A stretch of 64,000 nucleotides of DNA from Achatina immaculata (taxonomy: Eukaryota > Mollusca > Gastropoda > Stylommatophora > Achatinidae): positions 55,790,964 through 55,854,963 of the forward strand of contig CM019692.1 in NCBI GenBank assembly GCA_009760885.1, given 5' to 3'. This document shows positions 1 through 11,010 of this stretch, in pieces. Each line of letters starts with the position of its first letter. Position 1 is the first letter of the stretch. A model generated the notes under the pieces. It made no database searches and was not told where the DNA came from. It saw nothing but the letters and a program-made list of their open reading frames with translations. Made by a program: the position numbers and the translations under genes.

Positions 1-750
1 GGGTCTGGCGACCTTGTCATTCCATCACTTGTCTTATTAGAGACAAAGTTACAGGAGAGTTACTTCCTACCTTTGGATTTCGTCGGAAAGGGGGGGGGGG
101 TGGTGATAGTGGTTGCAGTAACTTGACTGTCAGGTCCGACCCGGCTTTCCACCCCTTCCCCCTAGGGACTGCACATAAGAATATGATTTTGATTTGAGGC
201 GTGAAGCAGTCCTTGTTATTGACCCATCAAGAGCTTACCTTTCACTGTCTTCTTACCAAAAAGAGTGACTTTGAAGTTTACTGAATCAGACTTAATGATA
301 CGTGGTTACAAAGTATAACATGCCTTTTGTGCTGAGTGATTGCAAAGGAGAAAAGGTAGTTATATGACGCACTGCAGCTACGTTGTAGTTCGCTAAACAA
401 GAATGGAGATAGCGTGCATTCATTTGCCCTTCTGTAGAACCTGTGATGCGCTGCTAACGTCTTAATTTTATTGAAACGAGGGCGGCGTCTACAATGCCCC
501 CCGTAGGCAACCCCAGAAATGAAACTTAATGCAGCATCCACACATAAATTATCCACAGCATAAAAATAGAACAAGAAGCGGCGAGGGACAGCTGAAAACG
601 TCTTACGAAGGACTGGGACTAAATTAGGAAAACGCATGATTGAATGATTCAGAACAACCAAAAATTTTTTAACTTAATCCTGCAGGATTATACCAGAAAA
701 CAAGTAGTGTCGGAATAAGGTGTATAAACAATATATAATTTAATACTTAA
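1..750. other. Unannotated AT-rich DNA
   Basis: No recognisable gene or repeat. There is a short G run near 91-101. An open minus-strand frame at 278-661 encodes no motif I can name and I treat it as chance. Confidence 0.5.
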
Positions 751-760
751 TGTCTAGAGT
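751..760. repeat. Target-site duplication, left copy, of LINE A1
   Basis: TGTCTAGAGT at 751-760 recurs exactly at 1771-1780. The two copies flank LINE A1: the first abuts its short-tandem 3' tail, the second its truncated 5' side. A perfect 10-bp match in exactly these positions is the expected mark of target-primed reverse transcription. Confidence 0.85.
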
Positions 761-1770
761 CATTCATCCATTCATTTGCATGTCCCTTGCGGAACTTTGC
801 CTCCCTAACAGCACTCCTGTAGGCCTCTCAGTTGTGAGCAAGATGGTCTGCTGCTGATGCATCCATCTGCAGATCATCAACGATGTCTTGCAGCCATCTT
901 CGCCTTGGTCTTCCTCTTTTTTTCCCATTATGTACCCTTCCAAGACGGTTTTCTCTAGACTATCATGACGTTTAATATGTCCAAAATATTTAAGTTTTCT
1001 CTCTTTAATCTTCTTTACTAGCCAGCCTTCTTCAATATTAAGTTCTTGTAGTATAGATATATTTGTTCTTTTTTGTGCTCATGATATTTGAAAAACTCTT
1101 CTGTAGCATTTACATTCAAAAGCATTTATGTGTTTCTCAGCTGTTTTGTTAAGTGTCCAGGTCTCACAAGCATATATTGCGATGGGAAAGATGCATGCCC
1201 TTAAAAATCCTATTTTTGTGGTTCTGTCTGCTCCTCTCCACAGATTCTTTAGTTGTTTTACTTTCTGAAGAGCAAAAGATGTTCTCCTTTTAATTTCCCT
1301 CATTGTATCTCCATTATTACTTGGCAGTGATCCAAGATATTCAAAACTCTCCACTTCTTCCAGTTTTTCCTCATTGATACATATTTCAGCTGCCTTGTTT
1401 CTTTTATCAGTTTTCATCAACTTAGTTTTCTTAGCATTAAGATAGAGGTTTTGCTCTTCACTATTCTTACGGACTGGCATAATTAGTTTTTCCATTCCTT
1501 GTTGTGTTTTGGACAGTAATACTGTGTCATCAGCATATCTAATCTCTGGTATTTCATAACCTCGAATTGTTATGGCGTCGTAATATTCTTTGTCTACGTA
1601 TTCTCTAACATTCTTCATTATATTTTCAGTATACAAGTTAAATAAGTAAGGCAACAGTATGCACCCCTGACGGACCCCTTGTTTTATGTCAAACCAAGTT
1701 GTTGTTTCACCATTTATTCTTACTGCTGCCTGTTGGTCTAGATACAGCAGTGATGTGAATTGTATCAAAT
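761..1770 (-). mobile_element. LINE A1, RTE-type, 5'-truncated, reverse transcriptase pseudogene
   Basis: This is the 3' part of a non-LTR retrotransposon ORF on the minus strand. From its 5' side it carries GVRQGC (RT fingers/palm region), YADDTVLL (catalytic YADD), then FEYLGSL, the ACETWTL segment, KYFGHIKRHD and a basic GRPRRRW region near the C terminus. That order matches RTE-clade ORFs, including the BovB type. The endonuclease and N-terminal RT are missing. The first part is open to 1079, where a TGA replaces the Trp codon kept in copy A2 (QISW). Beyond it there is a frameshift in a Lys run and another stop near the C terminus. The 3' tail is a short CATT/TCAT repeat (about 761-777). 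The TSD at 751-760 and 1771-1780 shows it is one truncated insertion. It is a dead copy, and its family recurs at 12.5, 18.8, 30.2 and 42.3 kb. Confidence 0.9.
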
Positions 1771-1780
1771 TGTCTAGAGT
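1771..1780. repeat. Shared target site: LINE A1 right TSD and MITE left TSD
   Basis: TGTCTAGAGT is the right-hand TSD of LINE A1. Its last eight bases, TCTAGAGT, recur at 2487-2494 and form the 8-bp duplication expected of a hAT insertion at 1781-2486. One site thus received two elements. Confidence 0.75.
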
Positions 1781-2486
1781 AGGTGTTTTAAATATGGACT
1801 CCACAGATCTCTGAACCTTCCATGGAAGGATTTTGGGGGTTCAAGGACTGGAAAATGAACTGACTTGATTTAAAAAAAATATAAGCATCATCTGAATTCT
1901 TTGTATTCCTCTTTGTTTGTCTGTTTGTTTTTTAAAGAGGGATCCAAAGTTGTTCTTATGCCGGAAATGTGGTTCACAGCTGTTCTCATGCCGGAAATGT
2001 GGTTCACAGCTGTTCTCATGCCGGAAATGTGGTTCACAGCTGTTCTCATGCCGGAAATGTGGTTCACAGTTGTTCGCATGCCGGAAATGTAGTTCACAGC
2101 TGTTCTAATGCAGAAAAGGTTATCCACAGCTAGTCTAAGGCCGGAAAGGTGATCCACAGTTGTTCTCATGTCGGAAATGTAGTTCACAGCTGTTCTCATG
2201 CAGAAAAGGTGATCCACAGCTAGTCTTAGGCCGGAAAGGTGATCCACAGCCGGTCTCAGGCCATAAATGTAGCTCACAGCTGTTCTCATGCCGAAAATGT
2301 AGTTCACAGCTGTTCTCGTGCAGAAAAGGTGATCCACGGCTGGACTCAGGCCGGAAAGGTGATCTACAGTTATTCTTATACCAGAAAGGTAGTCCACAGC
2401 TGTTCACGGGCGGGAAAGATGATCTGCATCTGTTCTCAAGCCGGAGACGTGCTCCACGGTCAAAAGAAAACTTTAAGAATCACTAC
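1781..2486. mobile_element. hAT-like MITE enlarged by an internal minisatellite
   Basis: The element is bounded by an 8-bp direct repeat TCTAGAGT (1773-1780 and 2487-2494). Its left end resembles the other MITEs here (compare 14748-14969): a decayed CAGTGGTTCTTAAAC-like end, then a stretch like ATGGAAGGATTTTGGGGGTT. Its right end reads TTTAAGAATCACTAC, a variant of the right terminus of the 14.7-kb copy. It has no transposase. About 510 bp of its length is a 30-bp tandem array (1950-2460) whose unit matches the sequence just inside the right end of the 14.7-kb copy (ATGCC.GAAA..G.GGTCCAC). The array therefore appears to have grown from the MITE itself. Confidence 0.7.
1950..2460. repeat. Minisatellite, 30-bp unit, about 17 copies
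   Basis: Units contain ATGCCGGAAATGTGGTTCAC and diverge toward the right (AAAGGTGATCCAC variants). The period is exactly 30, so all six frames stay open and give meaningless 10-residue repeats. Confidence 0.95.
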
Positions 2487-2494
2487 TCTAGAGT

Positions 2495-3009
2495 CTGTAT
2501 GAGGCATATATTGGTGTGATGTGCTTGATGATGCACTGACCTATACCGGCGTCTATGAAGGCAACAGGTTTGTGATTTCACACATCAATAGTAAGAGTGA
2601 TTTTATAGGCTGAACGGCATGTGTTGAACTGATACAGTTTTTTATAAATATACACTGAACCCACATTAGGAAATTATTTATAAATTTATATTAATGAGCA
2701 GACAAAATGGAAACTATACGGATAATATAGTCAGCAATCTTTGGATATGAAGTGATAATGGGTGAACATAAATGATTTATAATATCAGGCATAAACAAAA
2801 AGGGTATTGAGACAGAGGAAGGCCAAGAAAGAAAGATAATGTGCGATCACATGATATAAAGTCACAGTCAGAGACGAAGACAAGCGATAAATATCTAGAT
2901 CTTTGGAAGACACTAACACTTTCAATGCCCAGCATGAGACCTAGTGATAACACTAAACTCCAAAAACCGGGCCTTGGTTAATTAGCATAACTAGGATGCG
3001 AAACCAGAT
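2495..3009. other. Unannotated DNA
   Basis: AT-rich sequence. I see no gene and no repeat. Confidence 0.5.
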
Positions 3010-3390
3010 CAGATAGTGCCTCCATCTCGCTCGATCTTTCGCGTCTCGAATCAATTCAGCTGTTGTTTTCACACTCAGCCATCAAGGTATTTCTGTCTTC
3101 TTCACCCTCTGTGTCGTTTGCCATTTATCTTTCCAGTCGTGGCCAATTTTTCGAGACCTTCACTTCTACTGATGTGTCCGAGAAAGTTTGATTGTCTTTG
3201 TTCCTATGTATGGCACTAGATTCAGATATCCTTTTGCCTGATGTAATACTTCTTCATTTGTCTTTTTGATTGTCCATGGTATGTGAAGCATCCTTCTTAA
3301 GAACTACATCTCAGTAGCTTTTATTCTTTTTCTAATTGTTTGTTCACAGTCCATGTTTCACTTGCATAAAGTAGAATGCGAAATCAGTGT
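3010..3390 (-). mobile_element. LINE fragment (family E), ORF C-terminal part
   Basis: On the minus strand, joining broken frames, one reads LYASETWTVNK, then FLRRMLHIPWTIKKTNEEVL, then FLGHISRSEGLEKLATTGK, then RHRG.RRQKYLDG and AELIRDAKDRARWR. This is the usual order of the region after the reverse transcriptase in RTE-type LINE ORFs (ETWT, RRML..PW, LGH, basic stretch, terminal DR.RWR). There are several frameshifts and stops, so it is old and dead. No RT catalytic motif remains. I could not find a TSD, so the ends are approximate. Confidence 0.75.
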
Positions 3391-4150
3391 ATAAAATATT
3401 TCGTTAGTACATGGAAGATGTCACTGCTGTAGGTGAGCTACTTCACATTAAAGGATGAGAGTTTTATATTAAATCTTCATTTACCGAGACTGCACCTGTA
3501 GCACTTAAAAAAATAACAGTCTAGCATCTGCTGCAAGACTGCCCTTCTTATGAGAAGCAAAGAAAACGCACATGGCCATCAACAATACCAGTCCAGACCA
3601 AACTGTACGGCAATATCGACCAACCGCTGCGTTCTTCACAAGATATCCAACTTGACGTCCGAGAATGTTTAAGAATAAGACGATAGAGCACGACTTGCAT
3701 GAAAGGCAAAATGGATTTCTATCATAATAGTACAAATTTTCTTTAACTAAATAATAAAACACACTTCTATTTCTCATCAGCGTTTCCTTGAAAAAGAATT
3801 ATCTGTTCGTTGGCTGTGCTTGTGTCATTTTTCTGCCATACATTGTTTCTTATTTTCATGTCATCCCAAGGAAATTGAATTTATTGTGTATTACTTCCTA
3901 TCATATTAACGGACAGATTTTCTTACCAGTTTTGAAAACTAAATTTCGATGTCACAACTGGGAGCAAAGATGCGTGTGGCTGGAGAAAGGTATAGTTTTC
4001 TGTGATGGTGAATAGAAGATAGCTACAGCTCTTGTGTAATGGCGCTGCAAGCAACAGAGTGTTGGATATCTTCATACTGGCCAGAGAGACAGAGTCCCAG
4101 CATGATGGATTGAATGTGTAAATAATCTCGGTGATTTTTCCTTAATGTCT
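3391..4150. other. Unannotated DNA
   Basis: No recognisable coding sequence or repeat. Short open frames on both strands lack motifs. Confidence 0.5.
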
Positions 4151-4170
4151 ACTCTCTCTTTCTCTCTCTC

Positions 4171-4208
<38 letters not shown>
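4151..4208. repeat. (CT)n microsatellite
   Basis: Nearly pure CT dinucleotides with a few TTTC and CCCT interruptions at the left. Confidence 0.95.
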
Positions 4209-4211
<3 letters not shown>

Positions 4212-4338
4212 TTCCACCTCCATTTCCCACGAGGTCCTCCAGTTAGCTAATGCAATACAGTCTGGGATGCACACACGTTAATATAGATAGAAGAATAGAC
4301 TAGAAGAACAGAATGACAAATAAAAAGAAAAATGGGCA

Positions 4339-4558
<220 letters not shown>

Positions 4559-4920
4559 CTTGATTCCACACATCGGCTACTTCTGAAGCTCTCCATATCT
4601 AACTAGCCTTTGGTTAATCAGGGTTTAGATAATTAAATTATTTTAGAGCAACGCATGTTCTAAGATGCACCTCCTCACACAAACCGAAAACTCAAAGTAG
4701 AAGAAGTTGAGAGCGGTATAAAGGAAAGCAATAAAACAGAAAAGGAAAAGATAATTAAAGTTACAGAAATGAGACAGATTATAAAATAAATAATTGAAAG
4801 TTTCTAGCCCTCGTAGATTAAAGGAATTTCAGGTGATGAAAGAAAGTGCCACTTTCACAGATTATTGCGTAGAAAATGGCAACTTTGAGAGTCAACTATT
4901 TCCCGGCTAGAAGACATTTG
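4559..4920. other. Unannotated DNA
   Basis: AT-rich, no motif recognised. Confidence 0.5.
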
Positions 4921-5287
4921 GTGATGTGGATTAGTGGTGTGGATTGGTTGTGTGGATGGATGGTGTGGATTGGTGATGTAGATAAGTTGTGCGCATTGGT
5001 GGTGTGGAATGGTTGTATTGATTGGTGGTGCGGATTGGTTGTGTGGATTGGTGGTGTGGATTGGTGGTGTGGATTCGTTGTGTGGATTGGTGATGTGCAT
5101 TGGCTGTGTGGATTGGTGGTGTGGACTGGTTGTGTGGATTGATGGTGTGGACTGGTTGTGTGGATTGGTGATGTGGATTTGTGGTGTGGATTAGTTGTGC
5201 GCATTGTTTGTGTGGATTGGTGGTGTGGATTGGTGGTGTATATTTGTGATGTGGACTGGTTGTGTGGTTTGCTGGTGTGGATTGCTG
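4921..5287. repeat. Minisatellite, 13-bp unit, about 28 copies
   Basis: Unit GGTGTGGATTGGT with TTGTG, GATGT and CGCAT variants. Three units equal 39 bp, so long frames remain open; the Trp/Gly/Val-rich or Pro/Thr/His-rich peptides are artefacts. Confidence 0.95.
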
Positions 5288-5606
5288 GTTTGCAGCTTGA
5301 TAATGTCTTCTCCGACCTGTTTCATAACTTTGACGCAGCTTATCTCAAGGTCACTGTAATAATGTAATAATCTGAGAAATGGGCTTATAGACTTCTCTTA
5401 GAGGAAACGAAAATGTCTCTGGACTTTAGGAAGCTTCTACAGACCATTTGTTGCAAACTTCAGGTTGGATCACAATAAGATATTATGAAACACGTAAAAT
5501 ATTAATAATCCTTATTATTACTGTAAATTAATATTTTACAGAAGTAAAAGTGGATATTCACCATAAAGAGTATTGTAAAACTGTTGCGCTTTCATAACGG
5601 ACTTTG
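5288..5606. other. Unannotated DNA
   Basis: No gene or repeat recognised. Confidence 0.5.
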
Positions 5607-5699
5607 TTTCTAAAATCTAAAGCACGCTGCTTTCTCCTTTCTAAAATCTAAAGCACACTGCTTTCTACTTTCGAAAATCTAAAGCACGCTGCTTTCTCC
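5607..5699. repeat. 31-bp tandem repeat, 3 copies
   Basis: Three units built on AATCTAAAGCAC(G/A)CTGCTTT, with substitutions only. Confidence 0.9.
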
Positions 5700-6063
5700 T
5701 CTCACAGTTACCTTTTTGAGGTATGGCGCCATATATTCTCCCAGACACACCCTCGAAGAGAACAGGGTTGCGAAAGAATTTTGTTAAAGCATAATGTTAA
5801 ATAACAACAATCACATTCGCTATTATTCGGTGAAATGATTCACTTAATATAGATCGAATAGCGTGCGGGAAGTCAAAGTTTTGCGTATTTCATACTATTT
5901 GAAAAATGTGGCATTATTTCGCAGTTGACATTATGCAGCATTTTTCTGAAGTTACATCATGTTAAAGTCACTGAAATAATATTAGTTATTTTATTACGAA
6001 TTCCACGGTTTTTTAAAAATTCTTTTTTATGAGTCGCGGGTCATGTGCCTTTGTTAAATTTAC
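5700..6063. other. Unannotated DNA
   Basis: AT-rich, nothing recognised. Confidence 0.5.
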
Positions 6064-6480
6064 AATTATATAACATACAGACTGATTCCCAGGAATAGAA
6101 AACGAACGGTCCAAAAAAAAAAAAAAAGCCCAAAGCGATTCGTACAGAGAACATGGCGAAGACTCGAGTAAATTGTACCGAGAGTCATTACGAGGATTCT
6201 ATAAAAGTGTTAAAGCCACGAGACTTAGAGAGGAGAGTTTCAGTCCAGGCCAGGATATATGGGACAAATACGGAAAACCAACATTTCAGGATCAGAGAAT
6301 CCAAGAAAGGAGGAAAGAATATTCTAAAGATATTAAAAACCTTCTAAACCTTGAAATGGAAGGATCAACAAAGGAACATTTCCGGCTCAAATAACCTTAC
6401 GCCACCGAACCAAACATAATAGAAACAGTTAAAGAGGTTATAAGGAAGAACTCCAGTAACAGACCCATAGGTACAGAATC
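6064..6480 (+). mobile_element. LINE F2 fragment, region N-terminal to the RT
   Basis: The sequence is closely similar, in opposite orientation, to 9000-9352 of LINE F1. Both read, with breaks, FYKSVKA.RLREESFSP, then QDIWDKYGKPTFQDQRIQ and STKEHFRLK. This lies between endonuclease and RT in the F family. The homology starts at the same point in both copies (about 6064 and 9352), beside ATAACATA.AGACTGATT. No RT motif is present here and the fragment fades after 6480. Confidence 0.75.
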
Positions 6481-6779
6481 GGCTCAAGAAATGTTTGGGA
6501 AACGTTGCTGTTGATGACTTACCGTATTCTGCTTGTGTTAAATAACTTGTTTTCTCGCCCATACCAGTAAATATGTTTGTGATTTATAATGGTTTACTGT
6601 TACATTCTTTACATTTCTAATACATGATGATGACCGAGGCTTGGTGATAGGAATATGAGAGAAGCAACTGCAATCATCTAAAAATTCAGCGTTAAGGTTT
6701 CAGAAGAAGCAGTGATCCGACAATCAGGAAATGTAAAGCTGAAATAAAAAGATAGACCAAGTTATGCTAAGACTAGGGC
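6481..6779. other. Decayed DNA between LINE F2 and LINE D1
   Basis: No clear motif. It may include the degraded 5' side of LINE D1, but I cannot support a boundary. Confidence 0.4.
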
Positions 6780-7507
6780 ATTAAATCTCAGAGTGTGTAC
6801 CAGAGAAGGGGAGACAATACTTTGACCATTGGACATTCAATCTCAGAGTGTGTACTAGAGAAGGGGAGACAATACTTTGACAATTGGACATTCAATCTCA
6901 GAGTGTGTACTAGAGAAGGGGAGACAATACTTTGACAATTGGACATTCAATCTCAGAGTGTGTATTAGAGAAGGGGAGACAATACTTTGACAAAGTACTA
7001 AATATACCATCCGGGGCATGTCAACATAATGACAACAACATAGATGGTCCCATAGAATCTGAACATACTACTAGCTGCAATCAGAAAGGCCCCAGCGAAC
7101 AAAGCTGCTCCAGGATGTGATGGAATACTCAGTGAGTTAATTAGAAATAGGGTAGAGATTAGAGTAGCCTGGTCTCGTAAATTCTGTATCTTGGCATAGG
7201 AAAACCAAGAAACACTGCAGTTATAATTACTCCAATATGGAAGGGAAAAAGCCAGTAAACGGGACTGCAACCAATATAAAGGCATGTCACTGTCAAACTA
7301 TAATTAGGAAAATATTCCACCAGATCCCAGAGAACAGACTGCGGCCAATGATTGAACCACAGTTAAATGAAACTCAGATGGGATTTAAGAAAATTAGAAG
7401 CTGTACAGATGCCGTCATTTCCCTAAGACAATTAACAGAGAAATCAATTGAATGCAATTGCACTTAGCTTACGTAGATCAAGGAAAAGCATTCAATAGAG
7501 TAGCTGT
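6780..7507 (+). mobile_element. LINE D1, 5' part (split by LINE F1)
   Basis: Plus-strand remnant of a LINE ORF. In broken frames it reads GRQYFDKVLNIPSGA, NIDGPIES, AAIRKAPANKAAPGCDGI (pre-RT/RT fingers), ITPIWK, ENRLRPMIEPQLNETQMGFK, CTDAVISLRQL and AYVDQGKAFNRV. The last is the RT motif with the first catalytic Asp. The ORF then stops at about 7505, where minus-strand LINE F1 begins. The next expected RT segment (EPFIIKSGVKQ.YGLSPLLF) is found at 9460-9530, beyond F1. I therefore read 6780-7507 and about 9430-10375 as two halves of one element. Frameshifts are frequent. Confidence 0.75.
6786..6995. repeat. 55-bp tandem repeat, about 4 copies, inside LINE D1
   Basis: Units start at 6786, 6841, 6896 and 6951. 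The last unit leads directly into the ORF text CVLEKGRQYFDKVLNIP, and earlier units encode damaged versions of the same words. The unit is therefore a duplicated piece of the LINE ORF. As 55 is not divisible by 3, each copy shifts the frame. Confidence 0.85.
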
Positions 7508-9352
7508 CATGTTATGTTTCCTTACTTTCACCCCATCTATCTATTTCTTCCTTGGTCGTCCTGGCGTCCTATATCTAGATGTTATCGAGTTGTACGGAAC
7601 GTGCATCTGGCTGTTCTGAATTCATGTGTATCAAATGTCTGAACCACTTTCCTCATATTTTCCATGTAGACCTTGGCAGGTGTTGTTCCCAGCATTTGTG
7701 GGATTATTTCACTTTGCACTTGATCCCTTCTTGTCTTGTTTACCATTTTTAAGCATTTCATCTCACATGCTGTTATCTATCTGTCATGGTATTTGGTAAG
7801 TGTCCATAAGTGGCACTGATAGCACAGAAGGAGGGTTAATATTCTTTTTTTTTGTGTGTGTCCATTGAGATATATGGATGTTTAGGAGTGGTGCACATTG
7901 ATGGCTAACACTTTTTTTATGAATTCTACATTCGATTTCTCTGTCTAGTATTCCATCCTGTGCAAATGTGCTTCTTCCTGTATATTTAAATTCAAACCTG
8001 TTTGAGTGTGGTTTTATTTTTATAAATATTACATTCTCTTTGGGTTTTTTTTTGTTGCTTTTCACCAGTGGTTCTGTTTTCTTGATGTTTATTTTCGTAT
8101 TGTATTCTTAGGAGCTGCTGTAGAGACTGCCGATGTGATTTTGTAGTTCTTCATTTTAATGTATTAAACTTTGGTCTTCTGCGAGCGTAGGTTCATTTTG
8201 GTGGTTTCGTCCACATATAATGACAAAAAGTAAGGGGAGAGATCTTGTCAAACTCCCGATGTCACCTTGAACCAGTTAGTCAAACCAGTTGGTGTTCTGA
8301 CTGCGCACATATTATCGTGGTGGAAGTCTCTGATGTTGCTAAGTAATTGTCCTCTTATTTCATATGATTCTAATACTTCCCGTAACTTATTCCTGTTGAC
8401 TCTGTCAATTGCTTTTTCTTGGTCTATAAATGGCACGTGTTTGATGGTTTTCTCACCAAGTTGTCTCACTGCAAAACTTGCGTCCGTACACCCTCTTCCT
8501 TTGCTAAATTCCAACTGCCCTTCTCCAAGTAATGGCTCCGCTATGGCACCATGTACGTTCCCTTCGTATATGTTTCCCCCACGTGGTTTAGAATAGATAC
8601 CCCTATAGGTTTTGCCAGTCTGTTTCTTGTTTCCTTTTTTTTCCCATATCGGAACTATCACAGTTCTCTGCCAGTCTGTTTCTTGTTTCCTTTTTTTCCC
8701 ATATGGGCACTGTCACAGTTCTCTGCCAGTCTGTTTCTTGTTTCCTTCTTTTCCCATATGGGCACTATCACAGTTCTCTGCCAGTCTGTTTCTTGTTTCC
8801 TTCTTTTCCCATATCGGAACTATCACAGTTATCTGCCAGTCTGTTGGTACCGTTCTTTCTTCTCAGGCTTTGTTGAAGACGTAGGCCAGACATTTTACTT
8901 TCAGTTCAGCAAAGACCTTAACTGCCTCTGTTGTTACACTATAAATTCCTATTGTTCTGTTGCTGGAGTTCTTGCTTATAGCCTCTTTAACTTTTGTTCT
9001 ATTATGCTCGGTTCGGTGGCGTAAGGTTATTTGAGCCGGAAATGTTCCTTTGTTGATCTTTCCATTTCGAGGTTTAGTAGATCTTTAGAATATTCTTTCC
9101 TCCTTTCTTGGATTCTCTGATCCTGAAATGTTGGCTTTCCGTATTTGTCCCATATATCCTGGAGTGGACTGAAACTCTCCTCTCTAAGTCTCATGGCTTT
9201 AACACTTTTATAGAATGCTCGAGGTGACTCTCGGTACAATTTGCTTGAGTTTTCGCCATGTTCTCTGCACGAGTTGCTTTGGGAGTGTTTTTTTTTTTTG
9301 TTTTGAGTGATCGTTTTCTATTCCTGAGAATCAGTCTATATGTTATACAGTT
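7508..9352 (-). mobile_element. LINE F1, RT pseudogene inserted into LINE D1
   Basis: Minus-strand element read from 9352 down to 7508: the pre-RT segment (KSVKAMRLREESFSP, KYGKPTFQDQ), then IVPIWEKKGNKKQTG, then GQLEFSKGRGCTDASFAVRQL, then FIDQEKAIDRVNR (first Asp region), then TGLTNWFKVTSGV and LSPYF. A degraded LAEDQSLIH stands where YADDQ is expected, followed by NIKKTE, FEFKYTGRSTFAQDG, LTKYHDRQI, VQTFDTHEF and PGRPRKK before truncation near 7508. The length, about 1.85 kb, is well short of a full element (endonuclease absent). It lies between the two halves of LINE D1, so it is the younger of the two. No clean TSD was found. Confidence 0.8.
8614..8844. repeat. 55-bp tandem repeat, about 4 copies, inside LINE F1
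   Basis: GCCAGTCTGTTTCTTG starts at 8614, 8670, 8725, 8780 and (partial) 8835. Read on the minus strand, each unit encodes a version of PIW.KKGNKKQTG, so the unit is a piece of the F1 RT ORF. The period is 55-56 bp. Confidence 0.9.
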
Positions 9353-9429
9353 TTCTTCATCTCGTGTCTAGAGCCACTTTTTATAGCCTAAAGCAACAAA
9401 ATATATCTGGTCAATTTATGCAGAAACCT

Positions 9430-10375
9430 ATGTGAAATCAGTCATGAACATTTAGAACAGGTGCGTGACATTCCGAACCATTCATCATAAAATCTGGCGT
9501 GAAACAGAGATATGGACTATCTCCTTTACTATTCATAACATACATTGACAACATCGCGAAGAAGCTAAGAGTTCCACGACAAAAGTGCCCAACAGCCCAA
9601 CTCCAGAAACAATGCCGATAGACTCGTAACACTTCAGAAAACATACCTAATAGGTGGACCATAAATGAATTTCTTTTTACTGACAATTAAGTACTTATCA
9701 GAGAAAGACTTACAGCAGAACATGGATAACTTAGAAAGGACATCGAAAAGTCACAGCATGAAGATCAGTGCCGAAAGAGAAAAACAGAAATCATGAGAGA
9801 CAAAATCTGACACTAGCCCTTGAAGCAGCTGAAATATTTCAAATACCTAGGTAGCACAATATCATCCTTAGGGAACACTGATGTTGAGATTGAAAACCCA
9901 TACAGGTAAAGCTAATCAGGTTAGTGGAGACAAATGATACTTTTATTGAAACAGCTGATACAAAAAGAACGTTGTGCAACACAATTTCCTCCCAACGCTA
10001 TGCTATCAGTACACGTGCACTAGCAGTTAAATTCACGACAGAAATGAGATGTTTAAGGAGAATACTAAATGACAAGAAGAGACCAAATAAAAAAATGACA
10101 CCATCAGGGAATAACATCGGTATTACATTACTTCTAGAAATAGCAAGTCAAATGGTTTGGCCACATTACATGACTACCGCCAAAGAAAAAAAAAAACACT
10201 ACGAATTGTAGCAAACAGGAAAAGCCCGCCCACGCGGGAGATGGTGGGAGGAAATTACAAACACTTTAAATATCCCATTATGTGAAGCAAATCGCCTTGG
10301 CCTATCTAGGCGTCTATTTGTTCCCTCATCACTGCAATTGCAAGGTATTCGAGGAAGGAGACAAGACAAGACAAT
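9430..10375 (+). mobile_element. LINE D1, 3' part
   Basis: Continuation of the plus-strand D ORF: EPFIIKSGVKQRYGLSPLLF (RT), YIDNIAKKL, LKYFKYLGSTISSLGN, then TEMRCLRRILND, IGITLLLEIASQMVWPHY (from an ancestral WFGH region), then RPRGRWWEEITNTLNIPL and LFVPSSLQLQGIRGRRQ near the C terminus, and a short ACAAG tail at about 10362-10374. Many frame breaks. The YADD region is too decayed to read. A related copy (D2) is at 20.3 kb. Confidence 0.75.
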
Positions 10376-10389
10376 TTCTGCGTAGACAA

Positions 10390-11010
10390 CATGATTATAA
10401 GATCAAGACTTAGGGAGGTGACCCGAAGATTAAGAGAGAGAAGAGTTGACTCGAAGAGTATGAGATAAAAGACGTGAACAGATGATTACAAGGTTGAAGA
10501 GATGCCTAAAGAGTAGGAGACATAAGAGGTGATCAGAAGATTAAGAGATAGAAGAGGTGACCAGAACATTAGGAGATAGAAGAGATGAACCGAAAATTGT
10601 AAGTGTTAATGTGAATGAACCTTATATTAGACCTAAGACAGAAGAGATGAACAGAAGATTGAGAGATAGAAGAGGTGACCAGAACATTAGGAGATAGGAG
10701 AGATGAACCGAAAATTGGAAGTCTTAAATGTGAATGTACCTTATATTAGACCTAAGATAGAAGAGATGAACAGAAGATTGAGAGATAGAAGAGATGAACA
10801 AAAGATTAGGAAATAAAAGAGATAAACCGAAGATTAGGTGATAGAAGAGATGAATCGAAGATTAATAGATAATGATCCTAAGATTAGAAGAAAGAAATGG
10901 TGAGCCGAAGATTTGAAGACAGAAATGATGAACCGAAGATTAGGAGATAGGAAAAAACATAGCATGATGGTTAGTAGATACAAAAAGTGAATAGAAGATT
11001 AGGAAATATC
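10390..11010. repeat. Degenerate purine-rich tandem repeat, unit roughly 27-30 bp
   Basis: Repeated words are AGAAGAGATGAACCGAAGAT and TTAGGAGATAGAAGAG. A larger duplication of about 125 bp (containing CCTTATATTAGACCTAAGA) is seen at about 10580-10760. No TE source was recognised. Confidence 0.8.

Noticed and set aside
278..661. 127-codon minus-strand frame
   Set aside because: No recognisable family or composition typical of a protein; likely chance.
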